Below, in pieces: positions 26,119 to 33,966 of a stretch of DNA of 64,000 bases (position 1 is its first letter; each line of letters begins with the position of its first letter). The stretch lies in IMG/VR virus record IMGVR_UViG_3300033995_001164, positions 245,178 to 309,177 of that record; one strand, written 5' to 3'. The position numbers were made by a program, and so were the translations under genes. The stretch is from a virus. Under the pieces are notes generated by a model that saw only the letters and a program-made list of their open reading frames with translations, made no database searches and was not told where the DNA came from.

Positions 26119-26268
26119 ATGGCAAAATCAAATACAAGTTCAAATTCATCTGTTAAATTAACCACTTCAAAAGTTAGTCGTCCGGGTGTTCATTCAAAAA
26201 AATCATCTAATATAAAGTCAAGTAAAAATTACAAAAAGCGTTATGCAGGTCAAGGAAGACGTAGGTAA
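26119..26268 (+). CDS. Small Ser/Lys/Arg-rich protein
   Basis: 49 residues starting MAKSNTSSNSSVKLTTS and ending KKRYAGQGRRR: basic and low complexity, suited to DNA binding in the head. A CTATTTATTT box lies upstream near 26090. Confidence 0.6.
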   Translation: MAKSNTSSNSSVKLTTSKVSRPGVHSKKSSNIKSSKNYKKRYAGQGRRR

Positions 26269-26524
26269 CTTTTATGTCTATGTACATAAAAGATAGGACA
26301 ATGATAAAATTTTTTATGTAGGTAAAGGTAAAAATAACCCGCAATACGGTAAAAAAAGAGTGCACACTAAAGAAACTTTACGTAAATTAAGACAAAGTAA
26401 TGGTACGTTAGTATGTGATACATATATGGGGATATTTTATAATTCTATGACTGAAATGTCAAATTCATTAGGTATTGAGAGAAAAACTATCGAATTTAAA
26501 AATAGAGTTCAAAGAATTACTTAA
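26266..26524 (+). pseudogene. Decayed GIY-YIG homing endonuclease
   Basis: One frame reads NFYVYVHKR, a TAG stop, then DNDKIFYVGKGKNNPQYGKK: the GIY-YIG core broken by a stop. The middle is deleted, and the frame continues into a NUMOD1-like C-terminal piece (MTEMSNSLGIERKTIEFKNR). No intact start. It follows the gene at 26119 directly, so it marks an old homing insertion. Confidence 0.7.
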
Positions 26525-26576
26525 AAAAAAAATTCAAGGGGTGAGATAACATTTTTTTTTTATTATATTTCTTATT

Positions 26577-26864
26577 ATGATAGATAAGAAACGCAGATTC
26601 TTTCGCTTAATCGAAAGTTACATCAATGATTTCCGTGGAGACGCGGTACAAGAGTTCTATGGTGACAAAGCAAGAATTAAAGTTCACTCGATGAATACCG
26701 GTGTGAAAGATAATTCTATTATGTTAGAGGTAGTTATTATTTTAGGGGATTCGATTAATGAAGACGTTATGAATGACGCACTAGCACATGTCCTAATCCA
26801 AGATTCTATGGTATATTTTTTTCCGGAATCTAAAATATTAACTTATACCAGATTCGATGTTTAA
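26577..26864 (+). CDS. Hypothetical protein
   Basis: 95 residues, starting MIDKKRRFFRLIESYINDF. Acidic-hydrophobic alternation in the middle (IMLEVVIILGDSIN). Distant similarity in length and shape to the small paralogue family of this window, without the leader. Overlaps the convergent gene by 4 bases. Confidence 0.65.
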   Translation: MIDKKRRFFRLIESYINDFRGDAVQEFYGDKARIKVHSMNTGVKDNSIMLEVVIILGDSINEDVMNDALAHVLIQDSMVYFFPESKILTYTRFDV

Positions 26865-27172
26865 TGAATCCTCGCCAATTTTAATGATTCATGAAGTTCA
26901 TTATTCTCTTTTTGTAAAAATTCAACTTTAATCGCTAATTGAGCCACAGATTCGGTTAATTTTAAAATAGTGTCTCTCATTGAGTCTTTTTCTTTACTAC
27001 TTTCCTGTAGTAAAACTTCTAATTTACCAATCCTATCTCTACAATCATGACGAACAAAATCTTCATCTTTTTCTTTTCTTACTGCTCTTTTTTCGTAATA
27101 TCTCCAAGCACTTGCAGAACCTAATACGGTTAATGCTGTGATTATAACTGTCCAAACTGATTCCTGAGGCAT
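26861..27172 (-). CDS. Membrane-anchored coiled-coil protein
   Basis: 103 residues: one N-terminal membrane helix (about 6-24, VWTVIITALTVLGSASAW), a basic stretch, then a long coiled coil (about 45-98). This topology fits a spanin-like or anchor protein. Late box GTATTTATT upstream near 27194. Confidence 0.65.
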   Translation of the reverse strand: MPQESVWTVIITALTVLGSASAWRYYEKRAVRKEKDEDFVRHDCRDRIGKLEVLLQESSKEKDSMRDTILKLTESVAQLAIKVEFLQKENNELHESLKLARIH

Positions 27173-27246
27173 ATTTTTAACTATTTTACAATAAATACAT
27201 AATTATTAATAAAATGTTACAAAAAATAAGAATAAAATTAAACTAT

Positions 27247-27483
27247 TTAAAGAAAATCTACACAACATTCAAGTCCTATATACGCTTCTAATGTTGATTG
27301 TATATTTTTTGGGAACTCTGATGTTTTTACTTGAATAAATAAAGTGAACGAATTAGGGACCCATTTAAATAATTCATCATCATATTTAAATGTTGGAGTC
27401 ATATCAAACTCGGTTATGGTCACCCCACTATATGATGTTTCTAATATCGTTTTACACAGTCGTTTTACTCTATCTTTATCCAT
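27247..27483 (-). CDS. Hypothetical protein
   Basis: 78 residues from MDKDRVKRLCKTILETSY; the frame can be extended to an ATG at 27531 inside the DUF2452 gene. The first Met near the neighbour's stop gives a 19-base overlap and is preferred. No family recognised. Confidence 0.6.
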   Translation of the reverse strand: MDKDRVKRLCKTILETSYSGVTITEFDMTPTFKYDDELFKWVPNSFTLFIQVKTSEFPKNIQSTLEAYIGLECCVDFL

Positions 27484-27848
27484 ATCATATCGGAATTTAA
27501 AGTAACTGAATAGATGTGTTTTTGTTTCCATGAGTTCGGTTCTATTAATGATAAGAACTTTCCACCTTTAATATTCTCATATAGGTGGTAAATTTGACCA
27601 ATAACGGGTTCAAAACGATAAGATGACTCATAGACCTCTTGGTTAATAATAAATGAATTATAAAGGTTCTCTGCGTCTCGCATTAATTCTTTATATTTCG
27701 TGTCATAAATTTTGTTCGCTTTATCAGTCCCATTTCTTTTAAATGATGATAAATCGATTGATTCTATTTTTGGTGACCCGACATGAGATGGATACGAAAG
27801 TAAATTCGCCCTCAATTCTACCTTATCGATGTGTGACTGTGTTGACAT
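27465..27848 (-). CDS. DUF2452-type phage protein
   Basis: 127 residues. The run YPSHVGSPKIE ... NLYNSFIINQEVYESSYRFEP ... GQIYHLYEN ... FLSLIEPNSW matches a protein family known in T4-like phages and some bacteria as DUF2452. Function unknown; its spread makes it a useful lineage marker. Confidence 0.8.
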   Translation of the reverse strand: MSTQSHIDKVELRANLLSYPSHVGSPKIESIDLSSFKRNGTDKANKIYDTKYKELMRDAENLYNSFIINQEVYESSYRFEPVIGQIYHLYENIKGGKFLSLIEPNSWKQKHIYSVTLNSDMIWIKIE

Positions 27849-27858
27849 AAAAAAAAAA

Positions 27859-27878
27859 GTGTCCCTAATGGAACACTA
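27859..27878 (-). terminator. Terminator of the 27909-28409 gene
   Basis: AGTGTTCC / GGACACT stem (minus strand) then a run of eight T. Confidence 0.8.
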
Positions 27879-27908
27879 ATTATAAAAGATATTTTTTAAA
27901 AGTTCAAC

Positions 27909-28409
27909 TTAACGACCTTTAATCATTGAAATCCCGTGTTTTAAGAATTCTTTTGCCCGCGGGGACACATGATTCATTAAATAAACCTTTTCAATGTCTT
28001 TAACTAATTCCTCCCCATGCTCATTTTCTTTATAAAGTTCAATAATTTTATCCATCGCTTTATTACATTCTTTTTTTGTTTCGTCAAAATAGTTGTAAGG
28101 TTTGAATGATTTAAGATGGTTCATGATTTCTGATGCCAGATGTTCACCACCATCAGAAACTTTTGGATGCAATCTAAGTGTTTTCAATAGTTCTAATCTA
28201 TCAACTAAACCATTAATACCGTTTTTCCTAATTGACACTCCCTCAATATAATCTTCCGCGTCGTCATCTCCCATAATCTCGTCTAATGACCTAACATTTC
28301 CACCATGGCAGAATTTTCTATCTTCTTTTTCTTCAGATTGTTCCATCATGTAAAGTTTTTTGATGGATTTAATTTCTGATTCTGTAATTGTAAATCTTTT
28401 AGTTCCCAT
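27909..28409 (-). CDS. Leader-bearing protein
   Basis: 166 residues. Leader GTKRFTITESEIKSIKKLYM contains the ITE motif. Charged, helical body without recognised domain. Late box TATTTATAG just before the ATG. Confidence 0.7.
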   Translation of the reverse strand: MGTKRFTITESEIKSIKKLYMMEQSEEKEDRKFCHGGNVRSLDEIMGDDDAEDYIEGVSIRKNGINGLVDRLELLKTLRLHPKVSDGGEHLASEIMNHLKSFKPYNYFDETKKECNKAMDKIIELYKENEHGEELVKDIEKVYLMNHVSPRAKEFLKHGISMIKGR

Positions 28410-28465
28410 ATCTATAAATATAATGATAAATATATCGTTACTTCGTAAGTTTAAAATTAAAATAA

Positions 28466-28490
28466 AATAACTCCTTGTTGGAGAGGTTAT
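28466..28490 (-). terminator. Terminator of the 28494-28685 gene
   Basis: AACTCC / GGAG-GTT imperfect stem with flanking A/T runs. Confidence 0.55.
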
Positions 28491-28493
28491 CTT

Positions 28494-28685
28494 TTAATAT
28501 AATTTTTGAGAATCATTGAAAAGTCTTTTCATTTTAGATTCAATTAAATTTATTTTTTCTTGGTCCGAGTCGGAAACTTCAAAATTCTCCGCCTTAATTT
28601 GTCTCACTTCTTCTTGCATTCTTTGATATCTCATTATCATATCATTATACAATCTTGCCTTTTCGTCTTGGGTTAAATTTGCCAT
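28494..28685 (-). CDS. Small coiled-coil protein
   Basis: 63 residues, almost all heptad-like (LYNDMIMRYQRMQEEVRQI). Late-type box about 20 bases upstream. Unknown role. Confidence 0.65.
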   Translation of the reverse strand: MANLTQDEKARLYNDMIMRYQRMQEEVRQIKAENFEVSDSDQEKINLIESKMKRLFNDSQKLY

Positions 28686-28731
28686 AGTTTTGTGTTTTTT
28701 TATAAATGTATAATTATTTCTTAAATTGTAA

Positions 28732-28941
28732 TTAGTTATTCTCTTTTTTATGTTTTTTCCATTCTAACCAAAACGCAACCATAACTAAAATATTCATTCC
28801 ACAAGATGCAATAATTTCATAAATGTCTTTATATAGATTCATTGTTAGATGAACGTGACCAACAACCCAAAATGGAACTGCCAAATTGGAACCTACCCAA
28901 ACAATAAGATATTTAAGGAATCTTATATTGTTATTTATCAT
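28732..28941 (-). CDS. Two-helix membrane protein
   Basis: 69 residues from the first ATG (a TTG at 28950 is the longer choice). Two hydrophobic segments (about 10-30 and 40-60), basic C-terminus (EWKKHKKENN). Overlaps the upstream gene. Confidence 0.6.
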   Translation of the reverse strand: MINNNIRFLKYLIVWVGSNLAVPFWVVGHVHLTMNLYKDIYEIIASCGMNILVMVAFWLEWKKHKKENN

Positions 28942-29263
28942 TTCGTTCAATTATATTAAAGTCAGTATCATACATTCTGTACCTAAAACCAGTATTGTCG
29001 TTATTGATACCAATATAAGGTAATAATTTTCTAATATGATGGTCAATTAAATAATATTGGTCTAATTGAAATTTATCCCAATAATTATCTCTATTTACTT
29101 CAGGGTCATTCAAATAAATGTCTAAAATTAACCAATCACTTGTAATACTACTTTCACTTTCAAAATAATGAACATCTATATTTCCAATAACAGGATATAT
29201 GTTTTTTATAATATCACTATTGAGTAGTTTTTGTAATGATTTTCTTTGATTTATATCTATCAT
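28931..29263 (-). CDS. Small-family protein without leader
   Basis: 110 residues with the layout of the window's paralogue family (helix, IDVHYFESESS strand region, LDQYYLIDHHIRKLLPYIGI). Coupled to the leader-bearing gene at 29260. Confidence 0.6.
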   Translation of the reverse strand: MIDINQRKSLQKLLNSDIIKNIYPVIGNIDVHYFESESSITSDWLILDIYLNDPEVNRDNYWDKFQLDQYYLIDHHIRKLLPYIGINNDNTGFRYRMYDTDFNIIERNDK

Positions 29264-29625
29264 ATGTAATATTCTATTGTGTTAACAGGTATCTTGAAAG
29301 TTTCAACAAACCATTCTTTAAATCCTTCTTTCCAATTATCATTAAAATAACCTTCTAATGAGTTAAGAAGTCCTTGGTCTTCAACATACAACATTGGACT
29401 TAATGGTTTTCGGTAATCTGATGCTCCGGTCCAATAGTCTTCACCATATAACCTGAACAATGTTTCATCATCCATATAATCACCTAAATAAAATTCAATT
29501 GCGTCTTGTTCCTGACCCCAATCATCAGTTAAACGAGTCCAATTAATATTTTCAATATCCAAAGTGTTGTTTAGGTAATTTTTAACCGTTTGATTTAATT
29601 TACTTTCTGTTATAATGTATTTCAT
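29260..29625 (-). CDS. MKYIITES-family protein
   Basis: 121 residues. Leader MKYIITESKLNQTVKNYLNN; ends with the family C-terminal motif GFKEWFVETFKIPVNTIEYY. Its ATG lies only ten bases after the last degenerate repeat of the 29.6-29.85 kb array, so array and start region are contiguous. Function unknown; the family is expanded to twenty or so copies here. Confidence 0.75.
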   Translation of the reverse strand: MKYIITESKLNQTVKNYLNNTLDIENINWTRLTDDWGQEQDAIEFYLGDYMDDETLFRLYGEDYWTGASDYRKPLSPMLYVEDQGLLNSLEGYFNDNWKEGFKEWFVETFKIPVNTIEYYI

Positions 29626-29852
29626 AATTTACTTAATTTGTATTGTTCCTCCACCAGACTTTTTTTTCCGAAATAAATCAATGTGGGTTGTTGTCACCTC
29701 CAATTTGTAATGTTCCTCCACCTTTTTCCTTTTTCGATGTAACGCAAAAGCGTTGTTGTCACCTCCAATTTGTAATGTTCCTCCACCAATAAACACGGCT
29801 CAAATATTCATCAATAGTTGTTGTCACCTCCAATTTGTAATGTTCCTCCACC
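29620..29852 (-). CRISPR. CRISPR-like array B, 3 identical 36-base repeats plus 1 degenerate
   Basis: Minus strand: repeats at 29817-29852, 29752-29787 and 29687-29722 are identical over 36 bases (start GGTGGAGGAACATTACAAAT, end GGTGACAACAAC). Unique spacers are 29, 29 and 31 bases. A fourth, truncated repeat ends the array at 29655 (21 recognisable bases, 29635-29655). The first repeat is the in-frame C-terminal codons of the 29759-30106 gene; the second is read in another frame and contains that gene's stop; the third lies outside any gene. Identity across frame change and stop points to selection or recent copying at nucleotide level. Confidence 0.65.
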
Positions 29853-30106
29853 CACGCTTTCGTTAGGTCTTCTATTTCCTCATTATTTAACTCAAAAAAG
29901 GATTTCAAAAATGACCAAATATGAGTATAAGAGACATGAGCAACCCCATTTTTTTCATTATAGTCAAACATAACTTCACCATCTTTCATAAAGAATATGT
30001 GGTTAGGGTATTCGTCTGTTTTATATGGTTTCAAATCACCATATTCGGTGTTAAGGTATTTGAGAATACCTCGATTTTTTTGACTTTCTGTTATAATGTA
30101 TTTCAT
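29759..30106 (-). CDS. MKYIITES-family protein running into array B
   Basis: 115 residues. Leader MKYIITESQKNRGILKYLN, core KDGEVMFDYNEKNGVAHVSY, then LTKAWVEEHYKLEVTTT, whose codons are the first array repeat. After a 29-base spacer the frame shifts relative to the repeat, giving the terminal WWRNITNWR. The homologous C-domain at 58160 ends in RWRNITN by the same shift. Confidence 0.75.
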   Translation of the reverse strand: MKYIITESQKNRGILKYLNTEYGDLKPYKTDEYPNHIFFMKDGEVMFDYNEKNGVAHVSYTHIWSFLKSFFELNNEEIEDLTKAWVEEHYKLEVTTTIDEYLSRVYWWRNITNWR

Positions 30107-30107
30107 T

Positions 30108-30377
30108 TTAATCTTCTAATAATTCCCAAGTCACACCTAACCAATAGTCGCGACCTTCTTTTAATCCGGTATATCCGGTAACCAATTCAATTATATTTTC
30201 CATATCGTATAGGTGGTTATAATTGTTTGCCTCATATACTAATTCAAAATAAGGATAATCACCATCATAGGTTGACCTCATTTCTTTTAAAATTCTAATC
30301 ACGGGATAAGGATGAACTGATGAATGTCCAAAAAAAGCATCTAATAATGATTCAACTTTTTTACTATCCTTATTCAT
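30108..30377 (-). CDS. Hypothetical protein
   Basis: 89 residues with the loose layout of the small paralogue family (YPYFELVYEANNYNHLYDMENIIELV) but no ITE leader. Two bases from each neighbour. Confidence 0.6.
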   Translation of the reverse strand: MNKDSKKVESLLDAFFGHSSVHPYPVIRILKEMRSTYDGDYPYFELVYEANNYNHLYDMENIIELVTGYTGLKEGRDYWLGVTWELLED

Positions 30378-30378
30378 A

Positions 30379-31077
30379 TTACGCTAAACCTGTTTGTCCT
30401 TTATCTCCTAATGATGCATAAATTGGTTGGGACATCTGACTAACTTGTGAGGATATTTTTTTAACCATATTTTCGTAGTCTTTACTTGACGCATATCTTT
30501 GACCTTTCACATTCACAAAATTATCAATTAGGTCTGAAGCGTTTTTCCCACCTGATAAATAATTTTTAGCCATTAAATCATAATATGATTGAATCCCACT
30601 TTGAACCGACCCATGACTAATATTAGGGCCTTTGTCTACATTACCAACATTAAATGGATTCTTTGTTCTAATTGGTCTTGCCTTTGGATTATTAGAAAAT
30701 CCTCCTTCCGCAGACAATTGGGATAATGCCAGTTCTGGTGGAACATATGATTTAAATTTATTATATGATTGTTTTGCTGCGTTTGCTAACATTTCACCGT
30801 TAATACCTAATAAGTTTGATGGTCTAGTATTTATAAATTTATCAGAAATATTTTTATATGCTTTAAACCCTTCAGGCGTGTTTAAATTTAATTCTGTGAA
30901 TTTATCACCTGAACTTAAAATAGGGTTTGTTAAGTCCCCATTACTTTTCGAAGTGTCTTTAGGTTTACCGGATAACATACCTTTCAAAATATCCATACTA
31001 TCCTGTCCGGACAATTGTTTTGTAATTAAATCTATTAGTTCTTGTTCGGTTAAACGAACTTTAATTTTCTTTCCCAT
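30379..31077 (-). CDS. Leader-bearing glucosaminidase/transglycosylase-like protein
   Basis: 232 residues. Leader MGKKIKVRLTEQELIDLITK. Residues about 125-215 resemble a flagellar/bacteriophage glucosaminidase fold: YVPPELALSQLSAEGGF, KNPFNVGNVDKG and SGIQSYYDLMAKNYL, with Glu in SAEGGF as candidate catalytic residue. A wall hydrolase packaged in the virion could open the wall on entry. Start set by GTATTTATCATC before the ATG. Confidence 0.7.
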   Translation of the reverse strand: MGKKIKVRLTEQELIDLITKQLSGQDSMDILKGMLSGKPKDTSKSNGDLTNPILSSGDKFTELNLNTPEGFKAYKNISDKFINTRPSNLLGINGEMLANAAKQSYNKFKSYVPPELALSQLSAEGGFSNNPKARPIRTKNPFNVGNVDKGPNISHGSVQSGIQSYYDLMAKNYLSGGKNASDLIDNFVNVKGQRYASSKDYENMVKKISSQVSQMSQPIYASLGDKGQTGLA

Positions 31078-31112
31078 GATGATAAATACTTGTATTAAAT
31101 AAATACAACAAA

Positions 31113-31133
31113 AAACCCCCATAGATGGGGGTT
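31113..31133 (-). terminator. Terminator after cyclophilin gene
   Basis: AACCCCCAT / ATGGGGGTT stem, T run on the minus strand. Confidence 0.85.
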
Positions 31134-31157
31134 TATATTACAATCTACACATTATTA

Positions 31158-31592
31158 TTAATCAATTATTGAGATTGAGTTTATTTTATCACCGGCACTG
31201 ATTGCGTCGATTACCTCTAACCCTTCATTAACTTTACCAAAACAAGTGTGATTACCATCTAAATGTTGGGTTCCTTGTCTGTTATGGCAAATGAAGAATT
31301 GTGACCCTCCTGTGTTACGTCCTGCGTGTGCAATTGACAATACCCCTCTATCGTGAAATTGTTTAGGGGCGGTAACTTCACATGGGATATTATATCCCGG
31401 ACCACCGGAACCTGTACCATTTGGACACCCACCTTGAATTACAAAATTAGGAATAACTCTATGAAAATTTAATCCGTCATAGAATTTTTTACCGATTAAG
31501 TCTTTGAAGTTGTTTACTGCGATTGGAGTCTCGTTGTCGTATAGTTCGGCAATCATATCTCCCTTGTCTGTAGAAATTTTTACTTTAGTCAT
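31158..31592 (-). CDS. Cyclophilin-type peptidyl-prolyl isomerase
   Basis: 144 residues. Complete core: FHRVIPNFVIQGG, GSGGPGYNIPCE, GVLSIAHAGRNTGGSQFFI and HTCFGKVNEGLEVID. Catalyses cis-trans isomerisation of prolyl bonds, as a folding aid. Cytoplasmic (no signal peptide). Uncommon in phages of ordinary size; probably acquired from a host. Confidence 0.93.
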   Translation of the reverse strand: MTKVKISTDKGDMIAELYDNETPIAVNNFKDLIGKKFYDGLNFHRVIPNFVIQGGCPNGTGSGGPGYNIPCEVTAPKQFHDRGVLSIAHAGRNTGGSQFFICHNRQGTQHLDGNHTCFGKVNEGLEVIDAISAGDKINSISIID

Positions 31593-31637
31593 ATTTTATC
31601 TTTTGAGAAGTATATGAAAAGTATCTTATATTGTCAA

Positions 31638-31904
31638 TTAAGAATCAATATCTGATTTCTCCATCATTATAACTTCAACATCTAAACCAATATAATTTTT
31701 TATTTTATTACGAATTAACGATTCATATTTTGCCCTTACCTTACTCATTAAATAATTTTTTAATGGAATTAAAACATATGTAGCACCAGTCGATGAAAAT
31801 ACAACATCGACTTTTATTGATAATGGGACTTTAATATCTTCGACTATTTCTTTAATTGCTGATTTTAATCTATCTTCTTGATTTTCACTAATAATTACCT
31901 TCAT
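31638..31904 (-). CDS. Leader-bearing small protein
   Basis: 88 residues. MKVIISENQEDRLKSAIKEI is a leader variant (IISE). Overlaps the upstream zincin by 4 bases. No domain recognised. Confidence 0.65.
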   Translation of the reverse strand: MKVIISENQEDRLKSAIKEIVEDIKVPLSIKVDVVFSSTGATYVLIPLKNYLMSKVRAKYESLIRNKIKNYIGLDVEVIMMEKSDIDS

Positions 31905-32323
31905 TCTAATCTGACTTTAATATTGTCAGTCATTTTTTTATTAAACTCAATACCATGTCTTTCCTTGAAATTATTTACAAGTAATTCAATTGGTTTATCA
32001 TATCCTTTATCTTGTAATAAAATATAGGCACCCAAATCAGCTTCTATCTCATCTTGTTCATTTCTTGGTCCATCATGACCTAATAATACATGAGTGACCT
32101 CATGAGCTTCAATAAATTTTAAAATGTCTTTGGCATCTGGCAGCCCAACTAATATTTCTCCATCAATTATAATTAAATTACTACCCGGAACCATAAACCC
32201 AAAACCATACTCATTAAAATAGTCTTTAACTTGTTCATATAGTGGGTCGTCTTCAAATACAACCACAACGGTAACACCATCCAAAAATTCACTTACGTAT
32301 TCTAATTGAGTTTTATTTATCAT
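31901..32323 (-). CDS. ImmA/IrrE-like HExxH protein
   Basis: 140 residues. AHEVTHVLLGHDGP (about residue 92) is an HExxH zinc motif followed by EIEADLGAYIL, where the Glu is a plausible third ligand, as in ImmA/IrrE-type peptidases that cleave repressors. Own host-type promoter, so probably not a virion protein. Target unknown. Confidence 0.75.
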   Translation of the reverse strand: MINKTQLEYVSEFLDGVTVVVVFEDDPLYEQVKDYFNEYGFGFMVPGSNLIIIDGEILVGLPDAKDILKFIEAHEVTHVLLGHDGPRNEQDEIEADLGAYILLQDKGYDKPIELLVNNFKERHGIEFNKKMTDNIKVRLE

Positions 32324-32341
32324 AAAAAATTAATTATTGGA

Positions 32342-32349
32342 CAAAGATA
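32342..32349 (-). promoter_or_regulatory. Host-type promoter, TATCTTTG
   Basis: Drives the ImmA-like gene; 18 bases before its ATG. Confidence 0.55.
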
Positions 32350-32392
32350 CGTAAAAAATATTATTTTGGCGACTTATTTTATAAATACTTAA

Positions 32393-33421
32393 TCAATCAA
32401 CATTATTTTTTAAATATTTTTCAACAAATTTTTCTTCATATCTTTTTGTAAAAATAATTTGTTTTGTTTCATACAATTCTTTTAATTTTTTAGACGATAA
32501 ATTAGGTGTATCTCTTAATTTGTATGTAAGATTATTTTCATCACAAAATTTAATTGCCGATATTTTTTTTCTAACCACCGAATCACTATACCAAAGTTTT
32601 TTTGGCTTAATTTCTATTAAATATTTGTTTTTTAATATAAAATCAGCGGTATAAGTTCTGTTATTACCTTTATAATCAGTATAATTTATCTGATACATAT
32701 TAGATTCTGCATTAATCCACTCAATGTTATTTTTTTCAATAACATTAATCATGTATGATAATTCTTTAATACTTCTAAAAAACCAATTATTATACCATCC
32801 TGACCAACCATTACCGGAACCAACAGGACTTGGTTTTCCAAACATTGGGTTATTCTCTCCCGAACTATTTTTAGATTGTTTTATTTTTAATTGTTCTAAT
32901 TTAACATTAGCAATTTCGGTTCCATATTTTTCAACCCAAACATCATAGACAGATTTTCCAAACATAGGGTTATTCTCTCCTGAAGTATTTTTAGATTGTT
33001 TTATTTTTAATTTTTTCATTTTTTCTTCCGCAACTTCAACTCCATATTTATCAACCCAATAATAATAATAAGTAGAGTCCCCAAACATAGTGACATTACT
33101 TAATGATAAAATTCTCATTTTTTCCCTAAATTCTTCTGTTTTATATACTGAAAAATCTTTTTTTTCTCTCATTTTTTGTTTGGTGTCTTCAGTATGTTTT
33201 TTATTAAAAAATGGATTTAACTCACCAAATTTTCCAAACATAGGGTTATTGTCGCCAAGAACTCGTTGTTTCATACGTTCTCTCCTATCTTCGGTTATAG
33301 TTAATTTTAACCCACAACTTTTACAATTACTATTTTTGTTATCCGCTTTTATCATATTGTATTTGTTAGTGTAACTTATTGTTACACCACAAATAGGGCA
33401 TTTTCTTGTGAGATTTGACAT
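32393..33421 (-). CDS. Homing endonuclease: zinc finger, NUMOD3 repeats and Vsr-like PD-(D/E)XK domain
   Basis: 342 residues. N-terminal zinc ribbon (CPICGVTI ... CKSCG), several NUMOD3-type repeats (GDNNPMFGKFGELNPFFNK, GENNPMFGK twice), then a C-terminal nuclease-like domain with YTADFILKNKYLIEIKPKKLW, the D-(x)-E-x-K pattern of Vsr-type enzymes. Encoded opposite to and just upstream of the broken kinase at 33522, a position that recalls T4 mobA next to the bypassed gene 60. Confidence 0.85.
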   Translation of the reverse strand: MSNLTRKCPICGVTISYTNKYNMIKADNKNSNCKSCGLKLTITEDRRERMKQRVLGDNNPMFGKFGELNPFFNKKHTEDTKQKMREKKDFSVYKTEEFREKMRILSLSNVTMFGDSTYYYYWVDKYGVEVAEEKMKKLKIKQSKNTSGENNPMFGKSVYDVWVEKYGTEIANVKLEQLKIKQSKNSSGENNPMFGKPSPVGSGNGWSGWYNNWFFRSIKELSYMINVIEKNNIEWINAESNMYQINYTDYKGNNRTYTADFILKNKYLIEIKPKKLWYSDSVVRKKISAIKFCDENNLTYKLRDTPNLSSKKLKELYETKQIIFTKRYEEKFVEKYLKNNVD

Positions 33422-33521
33422 TATTATTTTTTTTAATTAAAATTAATTATTATATTTGTCCCCTAATTAAGGGGAACCTCTTAATATAAATACACTAAAA
33501 AATAAAAAAAAAACATAAAAT

Positions 33522-33587
33522 ATGGATAATTTAGTTAAAAAAGTGAGCCCCCTGAAGGAACTATTCCTTTTAAGGGGGCTCCCGTAA
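33522..33587 (+). CDS. Upstream part of P-loop kinase, ending at TAA inside Walker A
   Basis: 21 codons starting MDNLVKKV and ending LFLLRGLP before TAA at 33585-33587. The sequence after the stop continues the Walker A motif (GSGKTT) in another frame from 33593. Hairpin arms 33545-33553 and 33573-33581 lie inside this piece. A Bacteroidota-type TATATTTG element lies upstream near 33451. It is either the 5' exon-like part of a recoded gene or a mutated start; see findings. Confidence 0.6.
   Translation: MDNLVKKVSPLKELFLLRGLP
33545..33581 (+). promoter_or_regulatory. Perfect GC-rich hairpin before the broken Walker A
   Basis: GAGCCCCCT (33545-33553) pairs fully with AGGGGGCTC (33573-33581) and AAGGAA (33555-33560) with TTCCTT (33564-33569). 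It ends on the codon before CCG-TAA. Such a stem in AT-rich coding sequence is unlikely by chance; a recoding signal or a small mobile hairpin are the options. Confidence 0.65.
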
Positions 33588-33592
33588 TACCA

Positions 33593-33949
33593 GGAAGTGG
33601 TAAAACAACATTAGCAGAATCACTAGGTGGAGTTCATTACGAAGCCGATATGTTTTTTATTAATCCGGAGACTGGTGTATATGAGTTTGTTCCATCCAAC
33701 ATTAAACACGCCCACGAGTGGTGTAAAATTAATGTAAGATATGAGATGGCTCACGACACGGAAAGAATTGTTATTTCCAATACATTCACCCAAGAGTGGG
33801 AAATGACGGAATATAATGAGATGGCGGAATACTTCGGATATAGAGTTTACTCTTTAGTTGTTGAAAATAGACACGGGGGAGTCAATGAACACGGAGTTCC
33901 TGAAGATAAATTGGAAATAATGAAGAATCGTTTTGAAATTTCACTTTAA
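33593..33949 (+). CDS. P-loop kinase, N4BP2-like (downstream part)
   Basis: From GGA at 33593 the frame reads GSGKTTLAESLGGVHYEADM (Walker A and following helix), then ERIVISNTFTQEWEM, YRVYSLVVENRHGGVN and HGVPEDKLEIMKNRFE, typical of AAA_33/N4BP2-type polynucleotide-kinase-like enzymes. The first Met in frame is at 33650, which would remove the P-loop, so the real start must be upstream through recoding. Together with cREC and RnlA it suggests RNA end healing. Confidence 0.75.
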   Translation, partial: GSGKTTLAESLGGVHYEADMFFINPETGVYEFVPSNIKHAHEWCKINVRYEMAHDTERIVISNTFTQEWEMTEYNEMAEYFGYRVYSLVVENRHGGVNEHGVPEDKLEIMKNRFEISL

Positions 33950-33966
33950 TTCCATACTTTTGTAGT

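Noticed and set aside
30632-31102. Rightward 156-codon frame
   Set aside because: Exactly antisense to the glucosaminidase-like gene, which has a leader, start box and terminator.
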